This document shows positions 25,602 to 38,800 of a stretch of DNA of 64,000 nt, one piece after another. The notes beneath the pieces are model-generated. The model was not told where the DNA came from. It ran no database searches and saw only the letters and a list, made by a program, of their open reading frames with translations. The position numbers were made by a program, and so were the translations under genes. Position 1 is the stretch's first letter. Each line of letters begins with the position of its first letter. Source of the stretch: Sisyra terminalis. Lineage: Eukaryota; Arthropoda; Insecta; Neuroptera; Sisyridae. The DNA is taken from NCBI GenBank assembly GCA_958496175.1, contig OY292279.1:18166001-18230000 (forward strand), given 5' to 3'.

Positions 25602-28600
25602 ATGAAAAATGATTTACCGCTTGAAAATTGTGACCAAATATCGACGATATCGTATCAAAAAACCAGTGACGATAGATATTTGTATGAACACCAAAACGGG
25701 CAAATTGTACGAAAGTTTGATCAAGAAAAAGGTAAGAAATATCCTGTAAAACTCAAAAAAAAATATTAAGGCCACCGGAAAGTAATACCATTTTATTCTA
25801 TTTATTTAAATTTTGAAACAGGTTTTAATTTTAAATCGATGCTAATACATACTACAATTCTTACGTCTGTCTGTTAATTTCAATTTTGAACCTAATTTTA
25901 GGGTAAATATTTGTTTCAACAGACCTTTATTCCAAATTTAACATTTTTAAAATTTTTGTCTGTCTGTCTGTGTGTCCAGATTTAACTAAAGAACGGAACA
26001 ACCGAATTTAATGAAATTTGGTATTAAGATACAACACAATTACCCACTCATAATAGGCTATTTATCATTCCTTAAAAATAATAAGGGAAGGTACCCCCTA
26101 CGTACAGACTGAGGGATGAAAAAAAAATTTACTTTAGACAAGCGAGTTATATATCGTTGGAAAGGTATTTAAAAGTGAAAAAATAATAAATATTAATCTT
26201 TTTAGTTGAACTAATAAAAAGCACAGTAAATTCAATTTAAAGTACAAAACATTGCCCCTGAAATATAAATGTTTTTATCGATAATAATCATAAAATTTAT
26301 AGATATGTTAATAGCGGATTGGTTTACATATCTGATGCTCATAATTAAAGAGCTGTGGGTTCAAATCTTACAGTATTAAATTTTTTTTTACAAAATTGTT
26401 GTAAATAGACTCTGAGAGTAGCTAAATTAAAAAATATTAACAGAAAAAGGAATAGTAATAAGGCTTATAGTAAATACGTTTTAAAAACCGTGCATATGTA
26501 AAATCATGGGGGTCAAGCTCTTATGACAGACTTGGTTCCCAAAAATTAATAGTTGGGGCGTCAAATGCAGATGGCGCGGTAAGCAATATTTCAAGTTTTA
26601 AGTGACTTTTAGCGAAGGTAAAGTGTAAAGTTGGTAGAAGTGTTGAAGTTGGTAGTTAAGAAATTAGGGGGGTGAAAGTTTTTTGGCTAACTTTAAAATA
26701 AGACTGACGCCGCTAACTAGCAAGTGCCGAATTTGATTATTTGGAATCGCGGTCTTCTTTTCAATATCCATCATGGATAACGTATTTCACATGTAATGGC
26801 CGTGTTGTGAGCATTTTGTCAAAAGATCAACATCAATTACACTTTTCTACTGCCCAAATTCATTATGAAGGTATGTATTTATTTACTAGTAATGTTCAAA
26901 ATACGTTTTCGAAATACGTTTCGAAAATACGTTTACGTTTTCGAAATACGTTTTCACAAATAAATACATTTGTGAGCAAATACTTCCTGAAATTCGGTGA
27001 ACTAAAATTAGTGGCATCTATCGATAGAGAAAGAATGGCAATTTAAAGGGGGGGGGACTTAAAAATGTTAAATATACGGAAAGTCATAACAATAAAAGAA
27101 ATTTAAAATGCTCTTCTAGAGCAAAAGGTATACGCCAAATCGTGTATGGTGAACTTGAGACTATCCAATATGGTATAAATGCATAATTGAAATTCAGATA
27201 TATTATAATAATAAATGTGTACTATTATAATGTGTATTATAATAATAAATGTTTAATGTGTAGTTACACAATGGTTATACTTGATTATGGCGGAACTGGG
27301 CTTCGTGCAATTGTACAAATTTCAATTTCGCGGTAGTGTTGTACATTGCAGAAGGGTAATAATTTTGGGAAAAAGGTTCATTCAGGAATCGAGACAGTGA
27401 GATGGGATTCCTACTAATATTGAAAAATCTAGACCCTTAATTTCTGATATTTTAACGGAAGTATTTTGGAAACTTTTTACTGTTTTAAGTCATAATTAAG
27501 ACCGAATTTATGAACGATCATTCCTTAAAAATAATAAGGGAATGTATCCCCTACGTAAAAACTGAGGGATGAAAAAAAATACTTTAGATAGGTGAGTTAT
27601 ATATCATTGGAAAGGTATTTAAAAGTTAAAAAATGATCTGTATTAATATTTTTAGTTGAACTAATAAAAAGCACAGTAATTTAATTTAAAGTACAAAAAA
27701 TTGCCTTTTTGAAATATAAATGTTTTTATAGATAATAATCTGACACTAAACTTTTTTTTTACAAAATTGTTGTAAATAGATCCTTAGGGTTGCTCAGTAA
27801 GGAAATATTAACGAAAAAAATGTAATAGTAATACTAATAACAATAATAGTAATAAAGCTTAAAATAAAAACGTTTTTAAAACCGTGCATATATAAAATGG
27901 TGTATTTATATACTCCTCTGACTGATGAAATTTTAATATTCGGTGTATTCCTTATAGGAAGAAGGCATATGATAAGATTTTTTTTTTGAAAATTCCTACC
28001 CTAACAGACAAGGGTGGATTCAGGATTTTTTTTCTTGGGGGGGGGCAATATCTTTTATTTGTAAGTGCGTGAAAGGGATCACGAAAAAAATTCGCAATTC
28101 CAGTCAGAAATCATCACAATGATAAATAATAAATAATCATATCATCATAATGATAAAAGAAATTTAAAATCCTCTTCCAAAAGGCATATGCCAAATCGTG
28201 TATGGTGAACTCTGGACTATCCAATATGGTTTAATTATATAGTTGAAATTCAGATATTTCAATAATAAGTTTAAAGATACATAATGGTTATACATGATTA
28301 TGGAAGAACTAAGTTTCGTGTAATTGGACAAATTTCAATTTCGCGGTTGTGTTGTACAGTGCAAGAGTGTAATAGTTTTCGAAAAAGGTTCATTCGGGAA
28401 TCGAAAAAGAGAGATGGGGTTATTTTGACGCGAGTATTTTGATAACTTTCGACTTTTTTTAGTCATAATTAAGACGGAATTTAATAAACTTGGCGATATT
28501 TTTTATTTATGTATAGATGCTGATTAATTTACGGAGTATTTGGTCCACGGTAGGTATACTTACCGTGAAAATTAATTGATTATGCATAGAAATATTTTAT

Positions 28601-31600
28601 TCTTTGTAACAGTTTATTAAATGTGGCTTTTTCAAGAGATGTGAAGTGTTTTTAAGTATGATTATATTTTTCGTAAAAGAAATAAGAAAAATAAAATACG
28701 TTACGCAGACGAAGTCGCGGGGATCAGTTAGTTAGGTATAAAGAGACCATAGATAAAAATTTCAAAACTGTTATATTTGGAATAAGGACCTCTTGAAACA
28801 AACATTTATCCTGGAATTGGGTTTAAAATTAAAATGTACAGGTAGACGTAAAAATTTTATATATTAGTGTAGATGACTTTCTGATTATCTATATCAGTGA
28901 TTCCTAAAGTGGTCTATATCGACCCCTAGGGGTCTATGACAACCAGCAAGGGGTCTACGTCAGCGAAAAAAAATTTGGGGGTCCATGAAATGAAAATGGG
29001 GGTCCACGATAGTGGATCTCAACACATACACTGATAGTACCTATTTCCTTACATCATACTATCTTATAATATCAAGATATATACATTATTTATAAAAGTA
29101 CCTATGAAGTTATAAAAGTACCTATGTTTTTACTTTAAGGTTTTAATACTAAACTTCACTGCAGTTAGAAATTTACAGGAAATCAATATCAGGTAAGTAG
29201 GGGGTCTACCCAACACGGAAAAACATGGTAAGGGGTCTACGACACAAAAAAGTTTGGGGAACTCTGATCTATATTGATACGGGATCGAATTAAAAATTAT
29301 CAACTACACTATAACAAAAGTCGGTTTAGGTAGTTAAGGTTGTAGATTTGTTACAGATGGTATACGTAACTCGACCAAGGTTTGTTAGACGTATATACGC
29401 AACTCGAAGCAAACCATTACGAATACCCTTTAGTTTTCGATTAGCAACTAGAACGTTTGTTTTTCTTTTACAATTGTGGCCAATTTTAACAATCATTTCC
29501 CAACAATTAAACGTGGAACAAAATTTAAAACTGTAACCAATTATTCTTTTACAGAACTTGACGAGCCGGCTGCATTTGAAAAAGCGGTTGAAGCATGTGG
29601 ATTTGGAAAATTCAATTATCTTCTAATGCTTGTATGTTTACCATGTTCGATGAGCACGAGTTTTTCCAGCACTACCCTATCATTCATCATCCCCATGGCT
29701 CATTGTGATTTGGAGCTTACACTCTTCAAAAAAGGCGTCCTAAACGCTATTACGTACTCAGGTTACAAAATTGGTGATTTCTTAGGAAGAACTAGTTTAA
29801 AAAACATAAATTAAATGTCTTTTTAGGGATGATTTGTAGCGCATTTTTTTGGGGCTTTTTGGCTGATACATTGGGCCGTCGCAAAATGCTGATGTTAGGA
29901 TTGTCACTTTCGAGTTTTTTTAATTTGTGTGTAGTTCTTAGTTTTGATTATTGGACTCTATTGTTTCTAAAGTTTTTCGACGGATTCTGGTAAAGTGGAA
30001 TTAAAATCAATATGGTTAGATACTTAACAGTCGCAAATTTTAGTATTAGTGGTCCATATGCAATACTCACGACTTATGTCTCGGAATTACATAGCAAAGA
30101 ATATCGAGCGAAATTGGTGCTGTTTACTGGAGTATGTTTCAGTACGACCACTGTTATTCTACCCTGTTTAGGGTGGTTAATTTTGCCATTGAAAATTTCA
30201 TGGCCTATTTTCAATGGATGGTATGGTAAGATACTATTTATATCTAGTAATATCTATCAAAATATTTCAAAGCTATGTGTCTTATTTTAGTATTCCATTC
30301 ATGGAAAGTTTTCCTAGCGCTTTGCACAATTCCGTCGGCGGTTGCAGCACTAAGCATCTACTTCATGCCCGAGAGCCCTAAATTTTTCATGACAATGGGG
30401 CGAAACAAAGATGCGTTGAGAATTTTCCAATATATTTACACCCTGAACACAGGAAATCCCCCTGAATCATATCCGGTAAGTCCTAGAAAAAAGACCATAC
30501 GTTTCTTCAATGAAGAAATCAGATTAAAGAGTTGATAGACGAAAGAGCAGCACCCAACGCACCCACCATATCACTATTTGGGGCGAAGAAATCAGCTCAA
30601 AATGGAAATTTAGGACAAACAATTCCAAAAGTGAGTTTAGGCGTGAAAATCATGAGTGGTTGGAACCAAGTGAGGCCACTGTTTAAGCCGCCGCACGTTA
30701 GTAAAGCACTGTTGGCGTTTTTAATTCAACTATTAGGGATGTTGGGGTAAGAATTTGTAACCATATAAATTACAAAATAATATTTTGTAAGCATTACATT
30801 TTAGAATTAATACATTGCGACTATGGCTTCCTCAACTATATACAATCATTGAGTTGTATCAATTGAGCCATGAAGGACAAAGTGCTCCCCTTTGCCAAAT
30901 AATGGAAGAGTCTCCATATTTAAAATCGGTTCCTGAGGATAATACAACGGTTGAATTTTGTGAAAATGTAAGAAAATGCATTGAGTACTATCTATATCTT
31001 TCATTAAGTCATTCTGAAAAATTTTTCGATTGCCAAACAATCTTTTTCAGTGATCATCAAGTAATATTGAATCGTTCCGTAACTGCTATGTGATGAGTCA
31101 CTGACTGTGTCTCAAAAAACATTTGCTTGTGTTTTTGTTTAAATTTATGTTTATAGTTTCCTTTTGTAAATTATATTATATAAATAAGACCACAATATAT
31201 TTTGTATATTGTAAAAACCACTGGTTCTTAACCTGGGTTCAATGAGTCAGTCTCGCGGGTTCAGCGGTTTTTAAATGGTTTTATTCATTTTGTGCACCGC
31301 TGTAATTAATATATACCGTTGTTTTGAATTTGATAAATCATATTAAGTTTTATAAATATGAATGATTCGAGGAATACCTCCAATAACGTTAATTCGGTAT
31401 AATTATAACGGTATAATTCACTGCTAATAATAGTACTAATTCTAGGTTTTTTTTTTATATATACACTTTATATAACTTATATGGTCTTCAAGATTTAATC
31501 AAAAATTAGAATCAGAATATTAATTTTCTATATTGAAGTGAAAACTTCTTTAACATCGCTGTGACTTGAAATTTTATGAAACAGAAACGGAAAGTGGCAA

Positions 31601-34600
31601 TAAAAAGAGAAACATATACATAAATCTATAAGATTTAACATGAGAGAGAATGAGGTAGAAAACATAAGTATTTCTTATGGTTGTGCGCGTCTGCGTATTA
31701 CGCTACTTGAGAATGATTTTCATAGCGGCCAAGAACTACCGTGTTAAATTGCTTATTATAATTGTGAGCATAAACATTTCATTATTTTAATAAAATTAAT
31801 TTTCAAGTTTGCCGTAAATGAATACGGATTATTATCATGATTATCAAAAAAAATAAAGAAAACAAGGCTATAAAGACGTCAAAAGGTCAAACAGAACGTG
31901 CTCGTGAATTTCGGGCACGCCGAAAAGCATTATTAAATAAGAAAAATAATATTTCTTATACGTTTAATGATTCGACTGTGCAAAATAGTGAAAATGATGC
32001 TAGTAAGTACTTAATTATTTTCTTATCGAATATTTCGTCCTTAATCACGAAACTTCAATAAAATAAAAGCTAATTTAAAATTAATTCTGTTATCACATAA
32101 TATTACGAACAGTATTTCAGGTGCTACTCAAATGAATGTACAGCCAATTTTTTAGGTACTAACAATTTCGTCGAAATAAAATTGCTCATGAAGAATTTCG
32201 TTAAAATTTTTTTAACAATATGTTCGGTCATAATATGTGGTTTTCTTTTGTGAACGATTGTGATTCCATTGAAATTTAAAACCACAACGCCCAGGACATG
32301 AAGATCTTTTATGGATAATAATTAAAAATTCTAATGCAAATGATAATATTTTACTGTGCTGCACGTATTTTCAAGCAATCGAGAAAAATGCAATTCCAAC
32401 GATGTCCAAATACAAAAGTTTCAAATATTAAATGATACCTGCATCTTTACCACCACTGGATTTATTTCATACTTCCATTATCATAAGCTCTTGTATCATT
32501 TATCGAAAATGCAAATTTGGATTCAGAATAAATTTATGTAATATATATGTTAATAAATCGTAAAATAAACCCTGCAATTATCCTACTCATAAAATCTTAC
32601 ATTCGTCTCAATATCTTGAAGTTCATCATTTTTGAAAGTTTCACTTCTATCGCGTGTGAACTACACACATGTGTTTTTTTTTCAAACGCAAAAATTTATT
32701 ATATCGCTGGATTTCAGATAAGCATGGAAGATAGAGTTTTCATCAACTACATAATAATGGGTTCAATTCAGGGTGTGATGTGCATTTTTGCCAGTAGCAT
32801 CGTTAATTTAATGGGGAAGAAGCCAATTTTAGGTGAGAAAATTTTGATTTTTTTCTCCAGAAAATATCAAAACTTCCATTTTGCAGTTCTTTTCTATATG
32901 GGTTCGGGTTTTTTGGTTGGATCACTCTATTTCGCCAACAATCAATTGGTTACGTTGTTGGTTCCCTCGTTTTATTGTGGATTGGTGTCGATAAGTGTAA
33001 CGACTTTAATCACAGTCGTTATCGATGTGATTCCAACAAATTTAAGGTACTTATGTTAAAGAAATATTCAACTGAAATATAAATTCGGTAATCCTACAGA
33101 ACTCTGCGACGGCCAGACCTTTGTTATATTATAAAAGCAGAAAGTTTCTCTGCGCATTTTCCCAACTCAAGTAAGAACGATCAGCGACTAAAGAGTTTGG
33201 ATAGTGGTTACTTATGCGGGGGGGGGGATAACAAGTAGCAAAGGTAAAATAGAAGCTCACTTTCGTCAAAGTATAGAGAATAGTTTTTGTTATATATTTT
33301 CATCGGAATAATAGCAGAAATCACCTACATTGCCAGACACTTAGCACGGTTTCAACCTCCTGCCAGACATCTTTAAACTTTAATAAATTATAACAATAAT
33401 TACATCATAGTGGTCCAAGCATTATAGCTGAATTTTATATAGTGTGTTACTTGAGTAACTATCAAAAGATGGTTTCTACATCTTATCAAACATTTTTATG
33501 TAAATAACTAAGCAGCTTTTATAAAATAACGAAAATCTGTCCGATCTAACAGAAAGCATACTACAATTGAACATGAGACACTTAAACACTAAATAACTAT
33601 TAAAACTTTTCATAATTGCCTTACAAAAATGGCTGGAAACCATAAAATGTCAATTTTCTCAAGTCAATATCTAAAAGGCTCCTTTTCCGATAATTACTTG
33701 AGAAAATTGACGTTTTAAGGATGTTATGGAGGTTTGTCAAAATGCTATCAGATAACCAAAAAAATTTAGTAGAAAGTTCCTTATTTAATGTTAAAACACC
33801 TGTGACAATTTTAAAATGATTCACTAACTCGTTAAAAAATTATTACAATTTAAAAATACTATGATTTAACACGAAATCTTATGAAGATTCCCTGATCGAA
33901 AAACTAAAATTATTGGCAAAAAAATGCTACCAGGCATCCCAAATTTTCAAAATATGTAGTTAAACTGTAGGCAAATAATTTTGTATACATTTATTTGAAT
34001 TCACTACACGATTTTTAAGAAACAAATTAAAAACAGACCGAAAATGTGGTTTATATTTGATAAATTAATAAGTGGATACAAATATGCGGCAACACTGTTG
34101 TCAGCTGAGACGTACCATTTTGTATATAATACAAGCTGAGCTAGTACATTTGGTTAGATAAAAAAACGCAGAATTTATCTTTGTCACACTCATGAGTACA
34201 CAGTATAAAGCGGAAAAGGATGAAATATGTCAAATAATTTATTTTCATAATGTTGAGCATGTCGCGCATGCTCATTCACATGATGTGAAAGAGGCATATT
34301 ATAGTTGCCAACGGTGCCAACTTATAAATTCGACAATCTTATCACGTTTTTATTGTTTTATATAATGTGAAATTTTTAATTTAATTTTAATTTTTTAGTT
34401 ATATTTGTCTTAAAAACATGCTGATTTAATGTTTTATTTATATTAAAAAATTCTACATTTATAAGTTATAAGCATCAAATCAATAATATTTTGATTAAAG
34501 TTAAAACCAAGGTACATGCAGTCCCAAAAGTTAGTTAAAATTTTCTATATTATTGTTTTTTTTCTTATATTATTTATAATATTTGGTCAAATTTCCGATT

Positions 34601-35713
34601 TTCTCTTAAAACTGTATATAGTTTTTTACGTATCGACCAATTTATTCACCTCATGGTATACCAGGTGAATAAATTGGTAAATAATATTGATTTGATGCTT
34701 ATAACTTTTAAACGTAGAATTTTTTAATATAATTAAATCACAAATAAAACATTAAGTCAGTATGTTTTTACGACAATTATAATTAAAAAATTAAAATTAA
34801 ATTAAACATTTCACAATATATAAAACAATGAAAACGTGATAAGATTGTCGAATATAAGTTGGCACCGTTGACAACTATAGTATGTCTCTCTCACACCATG
34901 TGAGTGAGCATGCGCGACATGCTCAACATTATGAAAATAAATTATTTGACATATTTCATCCTTTTCCGCTTTATACTGTGTACTCATGAGTGTGACAAAG
35001 ATAAATTCTGCGTTTCATTTTTATCTAACCAAATGTACTAACGATGCTTGTATGCTATACGACGTAATTAATCACAAATTTCTATTTTTCTGTACTTTTG
35101 TCTCCGATTGTATCTAAACATCATAACATCCTTAAGAATGTTATGGAGATACAATTGGAGATTTTCATTAAAATTTGCACAAGCGCCATTTTTAAATGGC
35201 TGCCTAGGAAAAACTATAGCTTATTATTATTTTTTCAAACATCTTTTTGTGACTGTCTACCAATAAGGAACTTGTATTTAAAGAAGCAGGAAAATAACAA
35301 ATATTGAGTAACATAGTCTGGCCGATTTTAAATGGAATGTCCCAAAACTTATATTACTTAAGTGCATGCGATTAACTGTCCATGTTTAACTGGCGTGTGT
35401 TCATATGTCAGCCAACCATAACTCCATGTCTATGTATAATATATTCATATTTTAAAAATTTTTTTTAGAGCAATGACTATTTCGCTAACAATGATGTGCG
35501 GCCGAGCTGGCGCTCTTTTTGGAAATTTAGTTTTCCCAATGCTAATTCAATCAGGGTGCTTCCCCCCTTTTATCTTTTTAGCCATAATTACATTCCGTAA
35601 GTATTTAAATGTTGATTAGGTGCCAAAAAATTAATATTTTTAATTTTTTAATTTTAGTGTGTGGTATTTTATCAATATTCTTACCAAAGTCGGATTTGAT
35701 ACCTTTAAAGTAA
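25602..35713 (+). CDS. SV2-like major facilitator transporter B
   Basis: The second SV2-like MFS transporter; substrate unknown. Eleven exons: 25602-25731, 29555-29761, 29827-29989, 30044-30225, 30291-30475, 30523-30746, 30805-30967, 32718-32832, 32887-33046, 35469-35596, 35658-35713 (1713 nt, 570 aa). Exon 1 encodes a 43-residue hydrophilic N-terminus absent from A. It is placed by its ATG, open frame, GTAAGA donor and phase match to exon 2; it is the least certain exon. The domain shows GFLADTLGRRKM, PESPKFFMTMGRNK and a glycosylatable loop with NTT. Several introns are only 47-65 bp. Relative to A, the intron between A exons 2 and 3 is absent, and an extra 1.75-kb intron splits the loop exon. 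A likely polyadenylation signal AATAAA is at 35784-35789. Confidence 0.88.
26305..26375 (+). other. tRNA-like (pol III A/B box) segment inside Helitron
   Basis: TAGCGGATTGG at 26312-26322 matches the A-box consensus, and GGTTCAAATCT at 26358-26368 matches the B box, with tRNA-like spacing and CTCATAA where an anticodon loop would lie. The acceptor ends do not pair, so this is not a functional tRNA gene. A homologous segment lies in the Helitron at 49548-50676 (50388-50470, minus). Confidence 0.6.
26508..26880. repeat. R6 dispersed repeat, copy 1
   Basis: About 373 bp nearly identical to 56273-56640; only a handful of differences were seen. It begins CATGGGGGTCAAGCTC and ends at a sequence that looks like a splice donor (AAGGTATG; AAGGTAAG in the other copy). 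It contains an open stretch (MESRSSFQYPSWITYF) without recognised homology. The very high identity points to recent movement. Confidence 0.75.
28895..29266. mobile_element. hAT-type MITE, copy 1
   Basis: Ends CAGTGATTCCTAAAGTGG and inverse TTTGGGGAACTCTG. Perfect 8-bp target duplication ATCTATAT at 28887-28894 and 29267-29274. No transposase. It is homologous to 53384-53756. Confidence 0.92.
31015..31240. repeat. FB3 fragment in transporter B intron 7
   Basis: It begins just after the exon 7 donor and shares GATTGCCAAACAATC and CATCAAGTAATATTGAATCG with FB3. The hammerhead-like core is degenerate (CTGAAAA in place of CTGATGA). The single open frame running from exon 7 into this repeat is fortuitous. 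Confidence 0.7.
32560..32700. repeat. R7 dispersed repeat, copy 1
   Basis: About 130 bp resembling the inverse of 61020-61145 (shared CACTTCTATCGCGTGTGAA). It lies directly before the acceptor of transporter B exon 8, so an open frame reads through it into the real exon. Confidence 0.65.
33719..35131. repeat. FB2 foldback element in transporter B intron 9
   Basis: Termini GGATGTTATGGAG and inverse are flanked by TTAA at 33715-33718 and 35132-35135. The long arms fold on each other around 34650. It is about 80-85 percent similar by eye to the copy in transporter A. Immediately right of the TTAA another FB2-like terminus starts (GAATGTTATGGAGATACAAT), so two element ends abut. Confidence 0.85.
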
Positions 35714-35846
35714 TATTTTTTTGTGGATAGATAACATTTTAATTAACTTTTAATTTTTATCATTAATTTAATTATAATTTAATAATAAAATTGATAACTT
35801 CGTTGTATAAAAGATCTAAATTATTTGATTCAATCCTCAGATAAAA

Positions 35847-38800
35847 ATGGAAGGTAAATTATACTTATTGTTAATTTTTGAGTTAGTAATTGGAGGTAGG
35901 GAAAATATTTATACTGTAAACTTTAGTTTTTTCAATAGCTTATTCAGTTTTAGGAGGTGTAGACTTTTCATGGATTGGAGAAGTAACTAAAAAGGACTTA
36001 AATAGTGAGGAACACATATGCTATGGATCTTTGATTTATCCCACTTGGGTGATCAGTGCAGCCAGTTGCTTTTTCGATTCAGACCATCATAATTTGGTTC
36101 ACAATATATCCGTAAGTAAATTTTTCTATTTGATACTCTGCATCCGTTTTAGATAGGGGAGACCGGGTACAGAAGTAACAACTTGTACTTTTACCTTGAT
36201 TTCTGGCTGGGTGTTATTATTGTCATTAAATGAATATAACCACATATAAATTTAGTTTATGTTCATCACAATAATAAATTGATTTATTAAATTATGGTGT
36301 GTTTTATATGAATAACATAGAGTAAAAAAAATATTGTCAGATGTTACTTTCGACCACGTAAACGGGTCGAAAGTAACAAAACTGCTAAGGGATGTTAATG
36401 AAAACAAAAGTATAAGTTAAATCAGCAAATAACTTGTGTATACAATATATAAAATATATTGCAGTCCAAATTATGTAGTATAATTTAACATAAAAAATTG
36501 AGGTTAATCCGTGATTATTTTATGAATCATCACAAAGCAGTTACGGAGTGATTCAAACTACTTGATGACCACTGATGAAGATTGCTTGGTAATCGAAATA
36601 CGTATCTGGGCAATACGTCACGAATATTTTTGTTTGAACTTCTGTTCAAAATTTATGTTGGTGGTATGATTTTTATATATTATAATATTAAGTTTATATA
36701 TTATTATATTAAATTTGTATATTATTATGTTAAATTATACTACATAAATTGGACTGCAATATATTTTATATATTGTATACACAGTAAAACTGTTCAAAGT
36801 CAGCGAAAAAATCTTATTTTGATTAAACAAATATTTTATTTAAAGACTTGATATTAATGATATAAACCAAATTCAGCATTTTAAATACTCAAAAAATATA
36901 TCTTTTAAGGAAATGAATCAATAGAATGCCGCGACAACGCATAAGAACTACTGCATGAAGAACTACCGACACGGAAATGTATCGAAAACCATTCTATTTA
37001 AGTAGATATCCATAAAAATATGATGTTAGCAATAAAATCATTTCGAGGATAAAAGTGATATATTATTTTTGTACCCTAGGGGGCTATGTTACTTATGTAC
37101 CCATTCTCATTTTTAATAAAACGTGTAACATAACCTTAAAACGGAACGTGCTAGACAAAAATGAATTTAAACAATGTACAATTTATCTAATCAAGAATCG
37201 GTATGCAAACATTCGGATAACTATGATCCTTTTACAACTATGTAAACAATAAATAAAAAAAACGTCGAAAAACTTACTTTTGGCTCGTTAAAACACATTA
37301 CGTCCTATTATATAACCTAACAACGCACTGCGCACGCGCCGACTTAAAGCGATTAAGGGGGGGGGGCTCTAGGCTATCACCTGATGGCAGCAAAACGATG
37401 TTCGTCCATTGGATAAACCTATAAAAGCATTTGTTACTTTTGTACCCAGTCTCCCCTATTCAAATATGGTTGCATTCTTTCTTCCATTGAATGTCATTGA
37501 AACTTCCTGTAATTCGACAACAATTGGACATTTTAACAACAGAGGATCTGAGGATTCGACAGAATCTGTTTTATTCTTATTCTGTTTCCATTTATTGAAA
37601 TGGACTTAATATTCGTACAGCTCCTGAGTAAAACAAAAATAAAGAAGTTAAAAAAAACGGTGTATGTACTAATGTACGCACGGGAGAAGTTATAATTATT
37701 TGTCAAATGTATGTATGGCGGTAAAGAATGTTAACAGATATAATAACTATTGTCCCAATTTTGAATTAACTGATTATTGTCATTGGTTTCAACTGTCATT
37801 TAATTTTCATCCAATTGTCAATTTTTGCCATTTGTTAGTATTGTCAGTGTTGAGCTGTGAATATTATCTAAAAATTAACTAGTTTTCAAATAATGTATTA
37901 TTGTTGAAGTTATACTTCTTTAGCGAATATATGAAAAAATAATCAGATTGATTTTTGAATGCAATATAAAAATGCAATATAATACATCAATCGACTATTG
38001 TTTTATTTTATATGTTGCTTTGTTGTATTTAAATTATTGTGTTTTAATATGAATATGGTGCAAACTAAAAATTTAAAATATTAAGTTCGACGAAATTGAT
38101 GTTTTTAAAATAAAATAACAACTAACGGTGCGTGTTATGACTATTATCTCCTCCTGACACTTTTTAACTTCATCATCGATCATTTTAGTTGATTTTCCTA
38201 CCGAATAATAAAAAGAAACCTGTGCTAGCGGTCAACTCGGTCGACTTAATTGCGTTTTTAGTACTATGAAAATCGCTCCCAAAAATCGACCAGTTTTGAC
38301 CCGCTTGAAGTTTTTCACTAATCGTTTGCGAGCAACTTCCTACTGTAGCGTTACGACGTCACATTTTAGTAAAAATGCAGTCTGATTATTTTTCATACGT
38401 CGCTAAAAAGTATAAGTTCAAAAATAATCATTTTTTTTTACTTTTCAGAGTTTACAAATTCACTTTGATGAAAAACTTAGTAGCAGCATTATTCAAATAA
38501 TTCCCTATGACTTTGAATTGGTTGATCAAATATTGTACAATGATATTGCATTGATTCAAATCAATTCCATTGGATATAAACCGGTGCAGCTTCCACAATG
38601 GTATATGAATTACGATAATGAAATAGCTGAAACATTTGCAAGTAAAGATCCCTCCGATTACAAACCTTTTTGGGAAATAATTGCTGTAAAAATTGAGTCG
38701 AATAGTCATTGTGAACAGTATGAGGTACAGATAGATTTACGAAAAATGTGTGTTAATGTGCAACTAAATACATCTGTGGCTCGAAGAGGACTTCCTTTAT

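Larger units (their letters stand above)
25940..28731 (+). mobile_element. Helitron-derived block in transporter B intron 1
   Basis: At least two overlapping or nested Helitron relatives, with matching segments starting near 25940 and again near 27515 (shared block ATTCCTTAAAAATAATAAGG). The 3' end at 28728-28731 is TTAG followed by T, a decayed CTAG. It is preceded by the hairpin CGCaGAC-GAA-GTCGCG at 28703-28719, the Helitron hallmark. The interior matches the element at 49548-50676. The first copy holds the tRNA-like segment and the R6 insertion; the second has lost the tRNA-like segment. Confidence 0.7.
36156..37456. mobile_element. Mariner-like TIR element with TA target duplication
   Basis: Left end GGGGAGACCGGGTACAGAAG and right end inverse (ACTTTTGTACCCAGTCTCCC), flanked by TA at 36154-36155 and 37457-37458. 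About 1.3 kb, enlarged by an FB3 copy at 36437-36824. No transposase frame. It starts 44 bp after the exon 2 donor of the protease homologue. Confidence 0.8.

Noticed and set aside
26305..26375. Functional tRNA gene
   Set aside because: A and B boxes are present but the acceptor stem does not pair and the segment is part of a Helitron.
29476..29554. Upstream extension of transporter B exon 2 starting MANFNNHF
   Set aside because: That start is a GTG, not an ATG. The extension crosses a clear CTTTTACAG acceptor, and a phase-compatible exon 1 exists at 25602-25731.
30815..31093. Continuous frame extending transporter B exon 7 to a stop at 31093
   Set aside because: A good GTAAGA donor ends the exon at 30967, the following bases are an FB3 fragment, and splicing to 32718 restores the SV2 alignment and the overall frame.
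32547..33059. A 170-codon open frame resembling a single-exon membrane protein
   Set aside because: Its first half is R7 repeat and intron; the rest is exons 8 and 9 of transporter B joined through an open intron by chance.
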